In this document: positions 5,196 to 5,265 of the stretch, in pieces
Layout of the letters: the number at the start of each line of letters is the position of its first letter
Numbering within the stretch: position 1 is the stretch's first letter
NCBI GenBank assembly: GCA_023460255.1
Contig: JAEWQZ010000410.1
Span: 1 to 5,265 of the forward strand
Origin: Actinomycetes bacterium
Lineage (GTDB): Bacteria; Actinomycetota; Actinomycetes; Actinomycetales; Cellulomonadaceae
DNA length: 5,265 nt
Reading direction: 5' to 3'
Notes under the pieces: generated by a model
What the model was told of the DNA's origin: nothing
Database searches by the model: none
Seen by the model: the letters and a program-made list of their open reading frames with translations, nothing else
Position numbers and translations under genes: made by a program

Positions 5196-5265
5196 GCGGC
5201 GTAGTCCATCACGACGGCCCGTGCCCGGATCACCCGCGACCGCCGCTGACCACGATCCGGGACGT
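5192..5265 (-). CDS. 3' end of an unidentified gene (partial, cut by the window edge)
   Basis: One leftward frame stays open from the right edge to a TGA at 5194-5192 and ends in RVIRARAVVMDYAA. The stop shares GTGA with the start of the NHLRC2-like gene, the same 4-base overlap style used in the thi operon. Most codons end in G or C, as in the neighbours. A second leftward frame is closed by a TGA at 5232-5230; the third is open but has no start codon before 5195. Only 23 residues are visible, and I do not recognise the protein. If real, the NHLRC2-like gene is at least the second gene of an operon. A short chance open frame is also possible. Confidence 0.45.
   Translation of the reverse strand, partial: VPDRGQRRSRVIRARAVVMDYAA

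Overview
The window is very GC-rich, with GC-biased third codon positions, GTG starts, tightly overlapping genes and TAnnnT-type -10 boxes. This suggests a high-GC actinobacterium. The style of the thiamine proteins would fit the Micrococcales (for example the Cellulomonas/Promicromonosporaceae neighbourhood), but that placement is an impression and was not tested.

Layout, left to right. Bases 1-136 are non-coding and repeat-rich: three copies of an AGTGGAACGA motif, two of which form a long hairpin, then a perfect 23-bp tandem duplication that is very G-rich, then a -10 box. Next comes a rightward gene for a stand-alone CinA C-terminal-domain protein (NMN amidohydrolase type, PncC-like; 137-649), probably translated from a leaderless mRNA. 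Everything else reads leftward. A three-gene thiamine salvage operon runs thiM (3042-2155), thiE (2158-1478), thiD (1481-597), with 4-base ATGA and GTGA overlaps. Its leader (3130-3043) is a TPP riboswitch whose 3' strand contains the thiM Shine-Dalgarno sequence. A promoter (3164-3137) is placed so that transcription should begin at about the first base of the aptamer. The end of thiD overlaps the end of the cinA-like gene tail to tail by 53 bp. Upstream of the promoter is a perfect 39-bp palindrome, then a gene for a 647-residue thioredoxin/NHL-repeat protein related to NHLRC2 (5195-3252). At the right edge is the last part of an unidentified gene that overlaps the NHLRC2-like gene by 4 bp.

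How the genes work together. ThiM phosphorylates hydroxyethylthiazole, ThiD takes HMP to HMP-PP, and ThiE joins the two products to thiamine phosphate. The riboswitch would shut the unit down when TPP is plentiful. No de novo gene (thiC, thiG, thiS, thiO) and no thiL is present here. The CinA-like protein (pyridine nucleotide recycling) and the NHLRC2-like protein (probably a cytoplasmic redox/scaffold protein) have no evident pathway link to thiamine.

I found no clearly new system. The points most worth a second look are the altered active-site motifs in ThiE, the riboswitch that runs up to the start codon, the 39-bp palindrome, and the repeats and G-rich duplication upstream of the cinA-like gene.
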